From: Impatiens glandulifera
Taxonomy: Eukaryota > Streptophyta > Magnoliopsida > Ericales > Balsaminaceae
Length of the DNA stretch: 64,000 nucleotides
Direction of reading: 5' to 3'
Assembly (NCBI RefSeq): GCF_907164915.1
Contig: NC_061864.1
Coordinates: 8,749,889-8,813,888, forward strand
Notes under the pieces: generated by a model
Seen by the model: only the letters and a program-made list of their open reading frames with translations
Databases searched by the model: none
Told to the model about the DNA's origin: nothing
Shown: one piece after another, positions 33,387 to 44,698 of the stretch
Position numbering within the stretch: position 1 is the stretch's first letter
Layout: each line of letters begins with the position of its first letter
Program-made: the position numbers and the translations under genes

Positions 33387-34961
33387 TCAAAAGAATCTAG
33401 GTAGATACGTTTGAATTAGCTCATCAACTAAAATCTTGTACCCTTTTTCGGTAGGATGAAAACTATCCCAGAATAAATACGACGAGTGATTTGAGCATGT
33501 GGAGCTATATTTGTTGCACAATATAATCATTTCTATAGTGCCCGTGCCACAACATCCTCTATCCACCACTTCAAGCCCTGGAAAATTAAAGACAGTTATA
33601 TCAAACAATAAAGGAAGAATCATTAGAAGATTGATTAACTGGGAGCAGTACTCACCATATTTTGTAGGGTTCATAATTATATCAAACAATTGTGTGTAAA
33701 CATCTATATAGACCACTCTAGCCTTCTGGTCGAGGCTGAATCTAGTCCCAATCGAACTAATCATGTTCGAGAGCTTGGTATTGTATAAGAGTGCTGCCTG
33801 GTTGTATGGCTCTGCACACACCCTTAATAGCCCACCCCCACCTAGAGTCCTTTGAGATGGAAGGCACCCTATTGGTGGCACGTTGAAAACCGCAATCTTG
33901 CGAGCGCCCAATTTGTAGAGTTCCTAAATTAAAATATATAACTAAATTGTAAGTAGTTTGTAGGATGAAGGAAATTATTGAATTATAATTAAAGAAAAGA
34001 CCACCTTAATGAAATCGGTAGCAGATTGTAGCATGAGATCGGTATAAGAGTTGATGTCATATTGAGCCTCTCTTAAGCGAAAGGTGAAATAAGTATTGGC
34101 TAGATCGTCGGAGCCAGCCACCACGAGAAAGAGGCTATTGCTCAAGATAAAACTGCTTCTTTCCTCTCCTACTAATCCTTTAATTTTTCTCAAGTATTCT
34201 TTGAATAACTCCAATTGTTGCATCATTGGTATCACAGACTAATTCATCATCCAAATACAAAAATTAAATCAAATCATAATCAATCAAAATAACATTAAAT
34301 ATGTGTACCGCTATTTGAGATGTTTGAGGATCGTAGCCGGAGGAGCCAGACGCAAATGTAACTCCGGTTGGGAGATCATTATCGAGCAAGGTTGGATCTA
34401 AGTAAGCTGGAAGTAACTCTTTGATTCCCAGCTTCTCAGCTGCAAAATCATGCAGAATGTTATTATTTTAAAATGACAAACCATTTCATTTGATTGAATT
34501 GGTAAAAATTAACCCAACAAAAACTATTTCAAACAAAATCTATATAAAAAAAACAGAAAAAAAGTATGAAAACAACAGAGATCAAATGAAACATTAATCC
34601 ACACAAATCTGTACCCTTGGGTCACATTTAATATGATCATACACAAGTTTTAATTAAGAAATGATTGAGTACTCTTGGTACCTATTAAGTCAGCGGGAGT
34701 CTTGCCGTTGGAAAACCTTCCTGTGGGAATTTGATGGATGAAATCGGTGCCATAGGGAGGGAAATTACATTTGACTAAAGTTGTGAGATTGTTGTTGTTT
34801 CCGTTATCGACAATGGAATCTCCAAAGGCTATAACTGCCGGAATCGTCATATTTTGGGGCGAGGGCGAGGGCGAGGATGATTCAGTACTCCCATTTCTGC
34901 TACCATAACACAAAACCAACAACAGGAGGAAGAAAAAGATTATGAATCTTCTTTGCTTCAT
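33387..34961 (-). CDS. GDSL esterase/lipase (APG/EXL type)
   Basis: A secreted 367-residue SGNH hydrolase, read from 34961 leftward in five exons: 34961-34682, 34439-34309, 34238-34005, 33923-33656, 33577-33387. The hydrophobic stretch at residues 6-19 is a signal peptide, followed by a Ser/Pro-rich linker. Block I is [16 protein letters not shown] with nucleophile Ser49. Block III reads [13 protein letters not shown], with Asp where many SGNH enzymes have Asn; this variant is frequent in the EXL group as far as I recall. Block [13 protein letters not shown], supplies Asp342 and His345. Known members are extracellular and several act in the anther or pollen coat. Substrate unknown. The neighbouring Abitram-like gene converges on it, with only 234 bp between the stop codons. 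Confidence 0.92.
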
Positions 34962-35007
34962 GATGATGATGCTCGATCGATCAATTAATCCTCTTAATTC
35001 CTAATGA

Positions 35008-35043
<36 letters not shown>

Positions 35044-35584
35044 GATTAATTGTCATGTTAAATTAATTTATTCTTCATATGTGTATTATTATTCCACACC
35101 TAACTACTAATGCATGCTAGCTTCTTTTCTTTTATCTGCATTTATTCATTTATGTGTGCTTATAAACATATTGTTTGGTAAACAACCATGCACACCCACA
35201 CACTTAAATTATTATGTATATTCCATCTTAATTCCATTATATATACACTTAAAATAAAGATGTCAATATTTGTGACATCAATTTCTTTGTGATCTATTTA
35301 TAATATAACTATTGTCAATAACTCAATTTTAACTCCACTAATTCTTCTATATTTTATGTTTATATGATTTTTTAAAAGATAATTTTTTTAAAGTAAGATT
35401 TTAAATCAAGACTCTTCACTTGAACTTAAGTCACATATTTAGTGCGAGATTATCAAGATAAAAAAATATATGACATGTTTTCAGTATATTTCTAAGTAAC
35501 CTATTGTCTGATTGCAGACATATCAAAGCTCAATAAGTCCTCTAAAATACATTAATGACTTGTTTATAAAGTCTTATATAGGAT

Positions 35585-35587
<3 letters not shown>

Positions 35588-35677
<90 letters not shown>
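35588..35677. repeat. Long (TA)n microsatellite
   Basis: About 45 TA units, the longest simple repeat in the window. An open frame across it (Ile-Tyr repeats) is an artefact. Confidence 0.97.
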
Positions 35678-35678
<1 letters not shown>

Positions 35679-36136
35679 CAATTGTAACACACGGGAGGAA
35701 TACATACAAACTAATCATCAATTTAAAATCTCTTTTGATTTTTTTTCTCTGAAAGTTTTATATTCATCATCTTTGATATAACAGTATTTTCAAATCAATT
35801 GACTGAGTAATATCAAATTCATATAGATTTTTAGACACACCTCAAATGTCAAAACTAAATTTCAAGCTAGTAATTATTAGTTTAATATTTTTTAAGTATT
35901 ACTGTAATTCATAAAATAAATTTTAGGACGGCGGATAACTAATTACGAACCAAAATTATCCATATGGAAGACCTCAAAATAATTTGTTTGTTAATGCTTC
36001 ATTCTTTTTAACTATTTATTCCCTAAATTTCATAACCCACTTCAATCAAGAACGTTCATTATCTTATATAAGATTACTTTTATTTGAACTATAATAATTA
36101 TATATTTTAACATTTATTTCAAAGTTTTGATGATAG

Positions 36137-36140
<4 letters not shown>

Positions 36141-36202
<62 letters not shown>
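36141..36202. repeat. (TA)n microsatellite
   Basis: About 31 TA units. Confidence 0.97.
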
Positions 36203-36206
<4 letters not shown>

Positions 36207-36543
36207 TAATTTTGGATGCTTAGAACTTGTCTCATATGGTTATTTGGGAATTTTACCCAAAATCCAACCATCAAATTTCTTATATTTTCATAATTTAAAT
36301 CATTGAATTTTCAATTAACAAAATATCAAATTATTCTTTATTTTTTATTTATTAAAGATAAAGATATTTAAGTGATATATACATAAAATATATTTTTCCC
36401 AAATTAATCAAACTCTTTTTTTTAAACTATTTTTTTTATCCACATATTAACCCAGATCAAACCAGCTCTATACTTCGATCCTGATATATTGAAATATTTT
36501 CAATAGTATCATTTATAATATATATTCTTTTCATTTGTATCAT

Positions 36544-36579
<36 letters not shown>

Positions 36580-37319
36580 ATAATTAGAAACATTTAAGCC
36601 TAAACATAATAATTTAATTTATTTTTACCCTCTTTCTTCAAACAAATCTATAAAAAAAATAATGAAATATTTTATTAATAAAAAAATAAATATTATGAAC
36701 AAAATAACTAAAAATTATTAATATAATTAAAATTATTACTAATTATATTTGATCAAATAAAACGAAATAAATTTCTACAACTGAAATATGGAAACAATAT
36801 TAAAGTGTGGATACCCAATTTCACGTTATATAACAAATTAGGAAAAAATAAAATTATTATTATCATACTAAAATTATATTAAATTAAATTTCAATCATGA
36901 TTATGTGTTTTTCGAGCAAAAGTGGATTTCAAACAAGGTGCAAGCATTAGGTTCCGCTTCTGCGCCACGAAAAATATGAGGGTTAGAAGGGTAATTCATA
37001 ATAAATAACAAGGGCATAAATGCGAACAAATAATAAACAGCGTCCAAAGTCCGCGAACCTCTATAAATATCCTGCTGCCCCTAACAAATTTCTGAAATAC
37101 CATATGCAATTTTCTCCATCGGCGAAAACCTAAATCTAGGGTTTGCTTTGGATTCTTCAGTCGGAGACATACAACTTTGTTTATTTGGGTTTTCATTCCG
37201 ATCGATCGGTACACTCTTATTAGGATCTTGATTCTTTTGACCGTCTCAATTTTTCGCGTCCTCCGGAGAAAAAAAAAGTTAATTTCTGTTTGCGATCTTT
37301 GATTACCGAAGGAAGGAAG

Positions 37320-40052
37320 ATGTCTCGGTGTTTTCCGTTCCCACCACCTGGTTATTCTGCAAAGATTTCTATCAACGAGACCTTGATCGAATCGATTAAG
37401 GTTTGATGAGCACCTATGCATCTTTGCGTTTATGCTCAACTCGACTCTATATTGTTCTGTGATGACCTATTTAAGATCTCTTTGGTTTTAAACAAAGATT
37501 TTCTGTTCCTGTGGCATTGGTTGGTGGTACATATTTGATGGATCAAGTCTTAGATGAATGATTGGGAGTCGGTTTTGTTTATCAGCATTGCATTTAACTT
37601 GACTAAAGGGTTTTCTAAATTCAGATTAAGATGTGTTGAATTGAAAATAGTGTTCAAGGTGATTGATGGGGATATATATATAGGTTTGATTTAGGGTTTT
37701 AATTGGTTTGTTGGAAGATAGAAACATGTGATATTTCTCTTAGTTGATAAAAAAAATGCAAATTGCAAAACAAATAGGTTAAGTGGAAGAGTTTTGTATT
37801 CATTTGTTGGACTTGTTTGACTATCAGTTCCATGTGGGAGGGAGGTATCATGGTTTTCATAGCATGGGAGAATTAACTAGATTGTAAATTTTTATATAGA
37901 TTAAACCTTGAAGAACTTGCTAGTTCTACTGATGTGGGGTCTTTAAATTCTGTTTTGGGGCTACAGTCTGACTTCCTGATAAAAAGTCTTAACTGTATCA
38001 CAAAGTTCTTCAATTCTTAAGCTAGATTACTTTTGACTTCTTTTCAATAGCTATTACTAAAGTACAGAATAAGCTGGTGGGTTTTTTCTTTGGGATTTTA
38101 TATGAAATTGTAGATTGGTTTCCAAAACTTGTTTGGGCTTTTTCTTAGCTAACCATTTTATTAAAACAAAGACTTTTTTATGAAGCCCTGTTTGTGGTGA
38201 GCTTAAATAACTTGACTTATTACTTGTGTAGGATGTCATAATCTGACATGTTTTATCTAATGAAATCTTTCAAAGTTACATGTTTGTCGGTTTTCACAAG
38301 CTCATTGTGTATCTGATGAATTATGTAACCTTATGCTTTGTGAATATAATAAGCCTTTCTTAATTTAAATCATATTTTTCATCCTGATGTTAATCCAAAT
38401 GAAATGACATTTGGATTTCATCCTTATGTTTTGTGAACATAATGACTTTATCAGGTTGCACATTTTATGTCCTTTTTCTCATGTAGATTAGATCAAGTAA
38501 ACTAAATTTAAATGTACAATAATTTAATAGTGGGTTTTCATCTGTATTTGGATTCAGATACATTTGTATATAGTGTAACTGAAATATATTTTAGGAATTT
38601 TGAGATCCCCATTAATACATGCACACTTTTTCATCTGTTTACAATCGGCTGGTCTGTGAGTGTAACAAAAACTTTTATTTGGACTGATCTGTAGAATGTA
38701 ACAAGAGATTTTGTTTTGGACTTATATGTAGCACACATTAGCATGTCTCTGCTTTTTATCTATGGTCTTCTCTACTACTCTGTGCTGAGAAAAAAACTTT
38801 TCTTCTGGTTGCTTTAAAAGCTCCAGAGAGAAACAGAGAAGGCCAAAGCTGAAAGGAAGAAGGAAAGGAGAAGAGAGAAGAAAGATAAAAGAAAGGAAAA
38901 AAAAGAAAGCGACAAGTCATTAAATGCGGCTGTTGATGAGAAGGGAAGGGATGATAAATGCGAGACAAAAAAGAGAAAGCGCAGTGAAGAAAAGGTCAGA
39001 AAAAGCGGCGATAAAAAAAGGCGTCGAGAAGACAAATCTCCGAAACAACAAAGTGAGAAGAAAACTCATGCAGAAGAGAAACCGAAACTTGATGAAGAGA
39101 AAAAGAGAGGAGTAAATACAAACGAATTATTGGAGAAGAGTGATCTTACTCAGGAGCATGAGCAACCCCTTTATTCACAGAACACATACTGTTTGTCAGA
39201 CAGTTCAGAGAACAGCAACCAAAGAAAACTGCAGCAAGCAACTACATTACATGAAAATGCTGTCAATGCTCAAGGTGAAATTTCTCAATTTGCTCTTGTT
39301 ATTGCAATTTCTTTAGCTTAAAATATGAGACTAGTTAAATAATAATATATATTAATTATCAAACAGGAAAGCAACTGATTAGAATTCGACTACCCTCTTT
39401 AAAGAACCAACCTGTAGCTGTGTCGTTATCAACAAGTAAAGATGAACAACCCTGCTCAACTTCTGGTAGAGCAGATTCTGAAACTGGTGATGGATATGAT
39501 AAGTTGTTGCCCAAAAATGAGGAAAAAATAAGTTCCGATGCCCCTTCAGGGATAAAGGGGGTTATTTCTAATCTGAATCTGAAGCAGACTGCTCATGTTG
39601 TGCCTTGTTCATCTTCTTCATTTGAGAAGAAGATGAAAAAGGTAGAATTGGTTTCTAATCCGAATCTGAAGCAGACTGCTCATGTTGTGCCTTGTTCATC
39701 TTCTTCATTTGAGAAGAAGATGAAAAAGGTAGAATTGGTTTCTAATTTGAATCTGAAGCAGACTGCTCATGTAGTGCCTTCTTCTTCTTCTTCATTTGAG
39801 AAGAAGATGAAAAAGGTAGAATTGGTTTACAAAGCTTTAGTAGAGAATTTGGGGCCATCACTAAATGAAGAGATGCCAGATACAAATGATGAGTTTGATT
39901 GGCTATTTAAGAGAAGTGAAAGGTGTTGTAAACCTGTTGCTGCTGCAAATGATAATAGTGGTGGAGATGAGAGATCTTCTACTATGTGGCCTAGAGCACA
40001 TTATCTTGCTGAAGCTGATGTTTATTTGATGCCATTCACTATTCCCTTTTAA
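37320..40052 (+). CDS. Lysine-rich nuclear-type protein (myb-like protein X type)
   Basis: A 406-residue plant protein of unknown function. Three exons: 37320-37400, 38821-39274 and 39367-40052, with a 1.4-kb first intron. The short first exon encodes MSRCFPFPPPGYSAKIS, a conserved N-terminus that I recall from plant proteins annotated as myb-like protein X or Glu-rich. Exon 2 is a highly charged Lys/Arg/Glu region (about residues 28-125) with several nuclear-localisation clusters such as KKRKRSEEK and DKKRRRED. Exon 3 has a threefold 29-residue repeat and ends with the conserved RAHYLAEADVYLMPFTIPF. Both ends are conserved while the middle is low-complexity. The exon structure rests on kept frame and family end motifs. 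Confidence 0.82.
39564..39824 (+). repeat. Three tandem 87-bp units inside exon 3 of the lysine-rich gene
   Basis: Units start at 39564, 39651 and 39738, each encoding NLNLKQTAHVVP followed by a Ser run and FEKKMKKVELV (29 residues). They differ at only a few bases, so the duplication is recent. A length of 87 keeps the frame. Confidence 0.95.
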
Positions 40053-40718
40053 TAGTGAGTGAGTGAGAAAGAGTATATTCCAGTTTTGTTTAGTTGTTAG
40101 GTAGTTGGCAGGTTTATGGTGCTATTGCCATGCATTCTGGTTTCATTTGCTTACATTCAAAACTAAAGGCTGTTTTTTTGCTTCTTTATGTATTGTATGT
40201 CGTTTGATACTCTGATGTATGACATTTTTACCAACAAAGTTGGGCAGGCTAAATGAGTTCTTTTATACTACGACATTTTATTTTTTTTAATCATCTCTTA
40301 GTACAAAATGTTTATTATTTAATTTTAAGAGTTTGATGATATAGTATAGAAGTTTTTAAGTGAAATATATCACTTCTGTGAGATATTAGTATATAAACAT
40401 GGTGGAGAATTGATTTCTCAGAAAATAACACATTTAAGAAGAAGCAAATCGCAAAGTGTTTTGAAGTCAGTCTAGTTAATCCAGATTATTTCAGTCTTTC
40501 AATCCTTTTCCTTTGCCTTTCTTTAGCTTAGTTGGTGCAAGGACCACCTTGATTGCAAAAACTCCCACATTCTACATTTCCAAAATCTTCAAAGGAAAAC
40601 AACAAATCCTCAAGCAAAGAAAAACCTATTGCGTCTTTGAACCACATTCAATATATTTCCATCAAGTAGTAATATGTAAAGCAAAAAACAAAGAAATGAA
40701 ACAGAGTTGATTGATTAC
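40053..40718. other. 3' region of the lysine-rich gene and spacer
   Basis: No clear gene is seen. A minus-strand open stretch at about 40,519-40,640 reads as plausible protein, but no splice join to the exon-like block at 40,719 keeps the frame. Confidence 0.45.
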
Positions 40719-40826
40719 CTGCAGTATCCCATAACTCTAAGTATTGTAGACAGATTGAGCAAGTCCTGGCTAGAAGAAGGAAACGATAATTCAGTTAACA
40801 CCTTTCCATTCCATCCCATCTCAGCT
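40719..40826 (-). other. Orphan exon-like block, minus strand
   Basis: On the minus strand a TTTTCAG acceptor precedes 108 bp of open frame (35 full codons plus split ends) that ends CTGCAG before GTAATC. It encodes AEMGWNGKVLTELSFPSSSQ and then DLLNLSTILRVMGYC. I do not recognise the protein, and no flanking exons are found. A pseudogene remnant or a captured exon is likely; chance is possible. Confidence 0.3.
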
Positions 40827-41189
40827 CTGAAAAGGAATTATTACACTTGTCTCTTTCTCTCCATTTCTTCTTTCACACTAATTTAATTATTTTTACACAT
40901 TCTTTTAACAATATTATAAAAACAAATAAATATATTTATTTTATTTTGAAAATGATTTTTGTACGATATTATGAAATGGATAGTTGTTTAACCGCAACAA
41001 AAATAAATAAAATTTGTGTAGAGAAAATCAATTATACATAAAAAAAAAAAAAAAATTAATGTGTACGAAGATTTTCCAAAAGAGAAATGAGCTCTCAGAC
41101 TGAATTTGTTGACTTCCCATAACCTCATGTCATGTCAATACGATAGCATTGTGAAATATCTGTAATGGTCGATTGAGATTGTTGAAGGT

Positions 41190-41850
41190 TCTACGATTCT
41201 CTCAACTAAATTATCCACCAGAAAATAATAAGGATATAACCCCATTGTCTCTGACTCGCAAATCTAACTGCTTCAATCCACATTTTTCAACATGCACCAA
41301 TAGTTCCCGACATAACCAAGTGAATATCAGTAATACTCTAGAGAAGATCATCATCCTATAAAGAGTTTCTATGACAATGACAAACAAAAAGGGGGACAAC
41401 GGGTCTCCTTGCCTAATTCCCTCAAACTCTCGAAAAAATCTTCAGAATTATCATTCACGATGATAGAAAATTTAGTCATGGAAATGCAAAATTTTATCTG
41501 TCGAGTTCACTTATCACTCATTTTAATCCTAGCCATGACATCGAAGAGAATATCTTAGTTAAAATGATCATAAAATTTTCCAATATCAAGTTTAACGAGA
41601 GCACATTGAACATCATTGGAGTTAGATGAACCAATACACTCATTGACCACATAAAAAGATTTGATGTTCTTTAATAAACGCAATTTGATTGACAACTATA
41701 ACCAATTTTAACACCACATGTAACATTTTTGCCAAATATTTTGAAATAATATTATTAAAAGTTGTAACTAAACTTATAGACCTAAAATTATTTAAGTCTA
41801 TAGTTAATGAAGCATTGCGGATAACAACAATCAATGTAGAATTTCAATTA
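41190..41850 (-). pseudogene. LINE reverse-transcriptase fragment
   Basis: Minus-strand L1-type RT blocks in order: NFRSISLVTTFNNIISKYLA and NQIAFIKEHQ near 41,680-41,800, LVKLDIGKFYDHFN near 41,590, and GIRQGDPLSPFLFVIVIET near 41,390. Catalytic and conserved RT motifs are broken by stops and frameshifts, and both ends are truncated. No poly-A tail or target duplication is seen. Confidence 0.8.
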
Positions 41851-43257
41851 TTTTCAAAAAAATGAGAAACTATAAAAATGTTATAGCCGCATACCATCCA
41901 TTTAAATAAGTCTATGTTTTTTTTAGAAAAGTCAATGTATGTGAAGCCATAGCTATTGTCACTAGCGCACACATTAATAACATATTATACCTTATTCACT
42001 TTAAATTATCTCTCGAAAATAAGCTTTTACATAAAACTAATAGCCACAAAGTTTATGTAGTCTAACACGTTGGCCTATCAATAAACGGTTGGAGAAACAT
42101 ATTCTTATAAAACTGAATAATGTTGATGGAAATAGTTATTTATTTATTTTTTATATTTAAAATAGATATATTATAATATATAAAAAATATATTTTATATT
42201 AGAAACAATTTCATTTTTTTTAAATATAATATTAACCGTGAATAACTCAACTTAAGTGATAAAATAGTTTATAAGAGAATAAAAAACACATATTAATATT
42301 CTCAAATTTAATTTATTCCTCTAAACCATTTAGACTTAATCGGACAATTCTAATGGCTAGAATTGTTTGAAAATTTGTATCCTAACATATTGGAAATCTA
42401 TTGAAATTTTACTTATAATTTATAAAATTAAAATATCAATAATGTAATTGAAATAAGTAGCAAATTATTTGAATAAAATTAAGTTGTTTAATCAGTTGAA
42501 AATTAATAATTGCATAGTTAAAAAAATAGTTGGCCAAAATGCGGTTAAAATCTCAAGTTAACTTTTAAAATGTTACGATTTTACTATTATTTTTTCAAAT
42601 TAATTTTTTAGAATTTCATGTAAACTCTAGATTTTACGAGTTTACAATTGTTGACTAACGTTTAAAAATTGAATAAAAAAATAATTTGTAATGAGATTTG
42701 AACCCACAATCAACTAAATATTTTAAATATTTATCTTTCACCATTACAACACTTTTTTTTCTTCTAAAATTATAACAAATTTAATAAAAATATCTTACTA
42801 ATTTTAATAATTGGGCTGCCCTGGGGAGTGGGCTACCCTAGCCCAAGAGCTTGTTGGGCTTACCTCAGGGTCGACCCTACTAACGATTCTACGTAAATTT
42901 CCGATTTTAACAGAATTAATTGGTATGATTGTTATAGCTATACTGTCAAAGTGGGCCGACTCTAGGATAAGCCCGACAAACCCTCGGATTAAGTCAATCC
43001 ATTCCCTAAGGTCCATTTATTTTAAATAGTCAGATATTTAGTTAAATCTATTTTAGTTTTAAATATAAAAATTATAATTAAGTGGTTTAAGATGAAAAAA
43101 ATTTATAATTTTTATAACCAAAATTAATTTTTATCAAAATTTTAAACTAGACCGGAAAAAATAAAAAATAAAAATACCGACATCTTTTCTTATCTGGGTA
43201 GGGACTGTGAATTCAAAGCTAGTCGATCTTCGCAAAGATTATGCAAATTAATTCACC
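41851..43257. other. AT-rich spacer
   Basis: Mostly A/T-rich with no coding signal. A less A/T-rich patch at 42,811-43,015 contains a perfect hairpin, TGGGCTACCCTAGCCCA (42829-42845), and may be part of an unclassified repeat. Confidence 0.6.
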
Positions 43258-43261
43258 TAAA

Positions 43262-43699
43262 TGTCACGGCCCACTTAAGTTGGTTGGAAAAATCAGCCCA
43301 CAAAGAAAAATATCTTGAAAGATCTTTAGAATATTTTAGAAGTGTCCAGGTCTTTCCTTCCAAGGAATTCTCTAGAATTCTCTAGGAAGTACTCAGTGTA
43401 AATAGTCCAAAGATGTGTCTAGAATTCTCTAGGACTTACTAAATGTAATTAAATATTAGAAGTCTCTAGAAAGACCTAGGATAAAGGAGTATCTAGAATG
43501 ATCTCCTCCCTTGTATATAAACAAGTCTTGGTCATTAAGCCAAGCACCAAGTAATACAATTCTGCCTTATTCTCCAAGCTCTCACTCTAAAGTTTCCTTC
43601 TTGCAATTTCAAATAGGTTGACTAGTTAGCATTGTGGCAATACTAATCTAGGACCGCACGGGTCGAGGAAATCAAGCATTCGAAAGTTAGCCCATGACA
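43262..43699 (+). repeat. 5' LTR of the chromovirus
   Basis: 438 bp with a TATA box TATATAAA at 43514-43521. TCTAGAA and AGAATTCTCTAG motifs recur. The heat-shock-type trimer at 43328-43342 has one changed base compared with the 3' LTR. Confidence 0.95.
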
Positions 43700-43701
43700 A
43701 G

Positions 43702-43713
43702 TGGTATCAGAGC
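43702..43713 (+). other. Primer-binding site of the chromovirus
   Basis: TGGTATCAGAGC, complementary to the 3' end of initiator tRNA-Met, starts two bases after the 5' LTR. Confidence 0.93.
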
Positions 43714-43748
43714 AAGCGTTTTGTACTTCCGCACTCACGTTGCAAGAA

Positions 43749-44696
43749 ATGGATTCAGGATCGAACGTCACAAAGGTTCCGACCGACGAACAAAAGGACA
43801 AGGCGCCCAAGAGGGGAAGGTCCGTTGAGAGGAATGCTGCCATGGAAGCGCGGGTGACCCGGCTTGAGGAAAGCATGAGCGAGCATCAAGAAGCTCTCGA
43901 GGAGTTCAGCTCGGTGGCCGACAAGGTGGCGGCGTTAGACGAGGCAAGTGAAAAATTGGAGAATGAAGTCATGGGCATCATCAACAACTCGAATCGTGGC
44001 ATTCGGGACGAAGTACTTGGGGTGGTTCGAGGTGATGTCAATGCTATTCAGAACGAGGTCCTCGCGACAGTCCGGGGAGAACTCCAAACGATGATCAACG
44101 CCTTCCGGAGGGAGATGATGGGAAGGCTAGAGGCGGTCGAAGCCCGGATTGGCTTAAATGGAGGGGAATTTCGAGGTGCGGCACCTCATCATGTGAATGT
44201 TCCCAAGCCGACTTCATTTAAGGGTTCGAGGAGTGCAAGGGAAGTTGAAGACTTCCTTTGGAACGTGGAAAGGTACTTTCGGGCATCCAACATACTCGAT
44301 GATCGAACTAAGTTGGATACAACACCTTTCTTTCTAGTAGACATGGCGCTTCTATGGTGGAGGAGGCGTGAGACGGACATTGAACGTGTCACATTACGAA
44401 TGGAGACTTGGAAAGATTTCAATGCCGAGTTCAAACGCCAATTTTTCCCAGAAAATGCGTATTTTGAAGCTCGGAAACGACTAAGCCAACTCGTGCACAA
44501 CAAGTTCATCAAGGAGTACGTGAAGGAGTTCCAAGAACTAATGCTCGAGTTGCCAAGTCTCACCGAACAGGAGGCCCTGTTCACATTCGTCAATGGCCTG
44601 AAGACGTGGGCACAACTAGAACTCCAAAGGGCCAAAGAGCCAAAGTGCAGAATGTTTCCGAAGCCATTGCGATCGCGAAATGACTGGTCGAGCTGA
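43749..44696 (+). pseudogene. Chromovirus gag, C-terminus frameshifted
   Basis: From the ATG at 43749 the frame encodes 315 residues: a charged coiled-coil N-terminus, then the retrotransposon gag domain (FKGSRSAREVEDFLWNVERY; FNAEFKRQFFPENA; KEFQELMLELPSLTEQEALF). Near 44,640-44,650 one base appears lost: after that point the coding sense lies in the frame of pol, and the gag frame ends with an unrelated 17-residue or so tail at 44,696. In most relatives gag and pol form one frame. Gag would form the particle. Confidence 0.88.
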
Positions 44697-44698
44697 AA

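Larger units (their letters stand above)
34962..37040. other. AT-rich spacer with long TA tracts
   Basis: Upstream region of the GDSL gene on the left, then A/T-rich sequence with TA tracts near 35,015, 35,588, 36,141 and 36,548. From about 36,900 the 5' region of the next gene begins. No gene is seen. Confidence 0.65.

Noticed and set aside
35512..35781. Open frame with long Ile-Tyr repeat
   Set aside because: It is the translation of a (TA)n microsatellite, with no other coding evidence.
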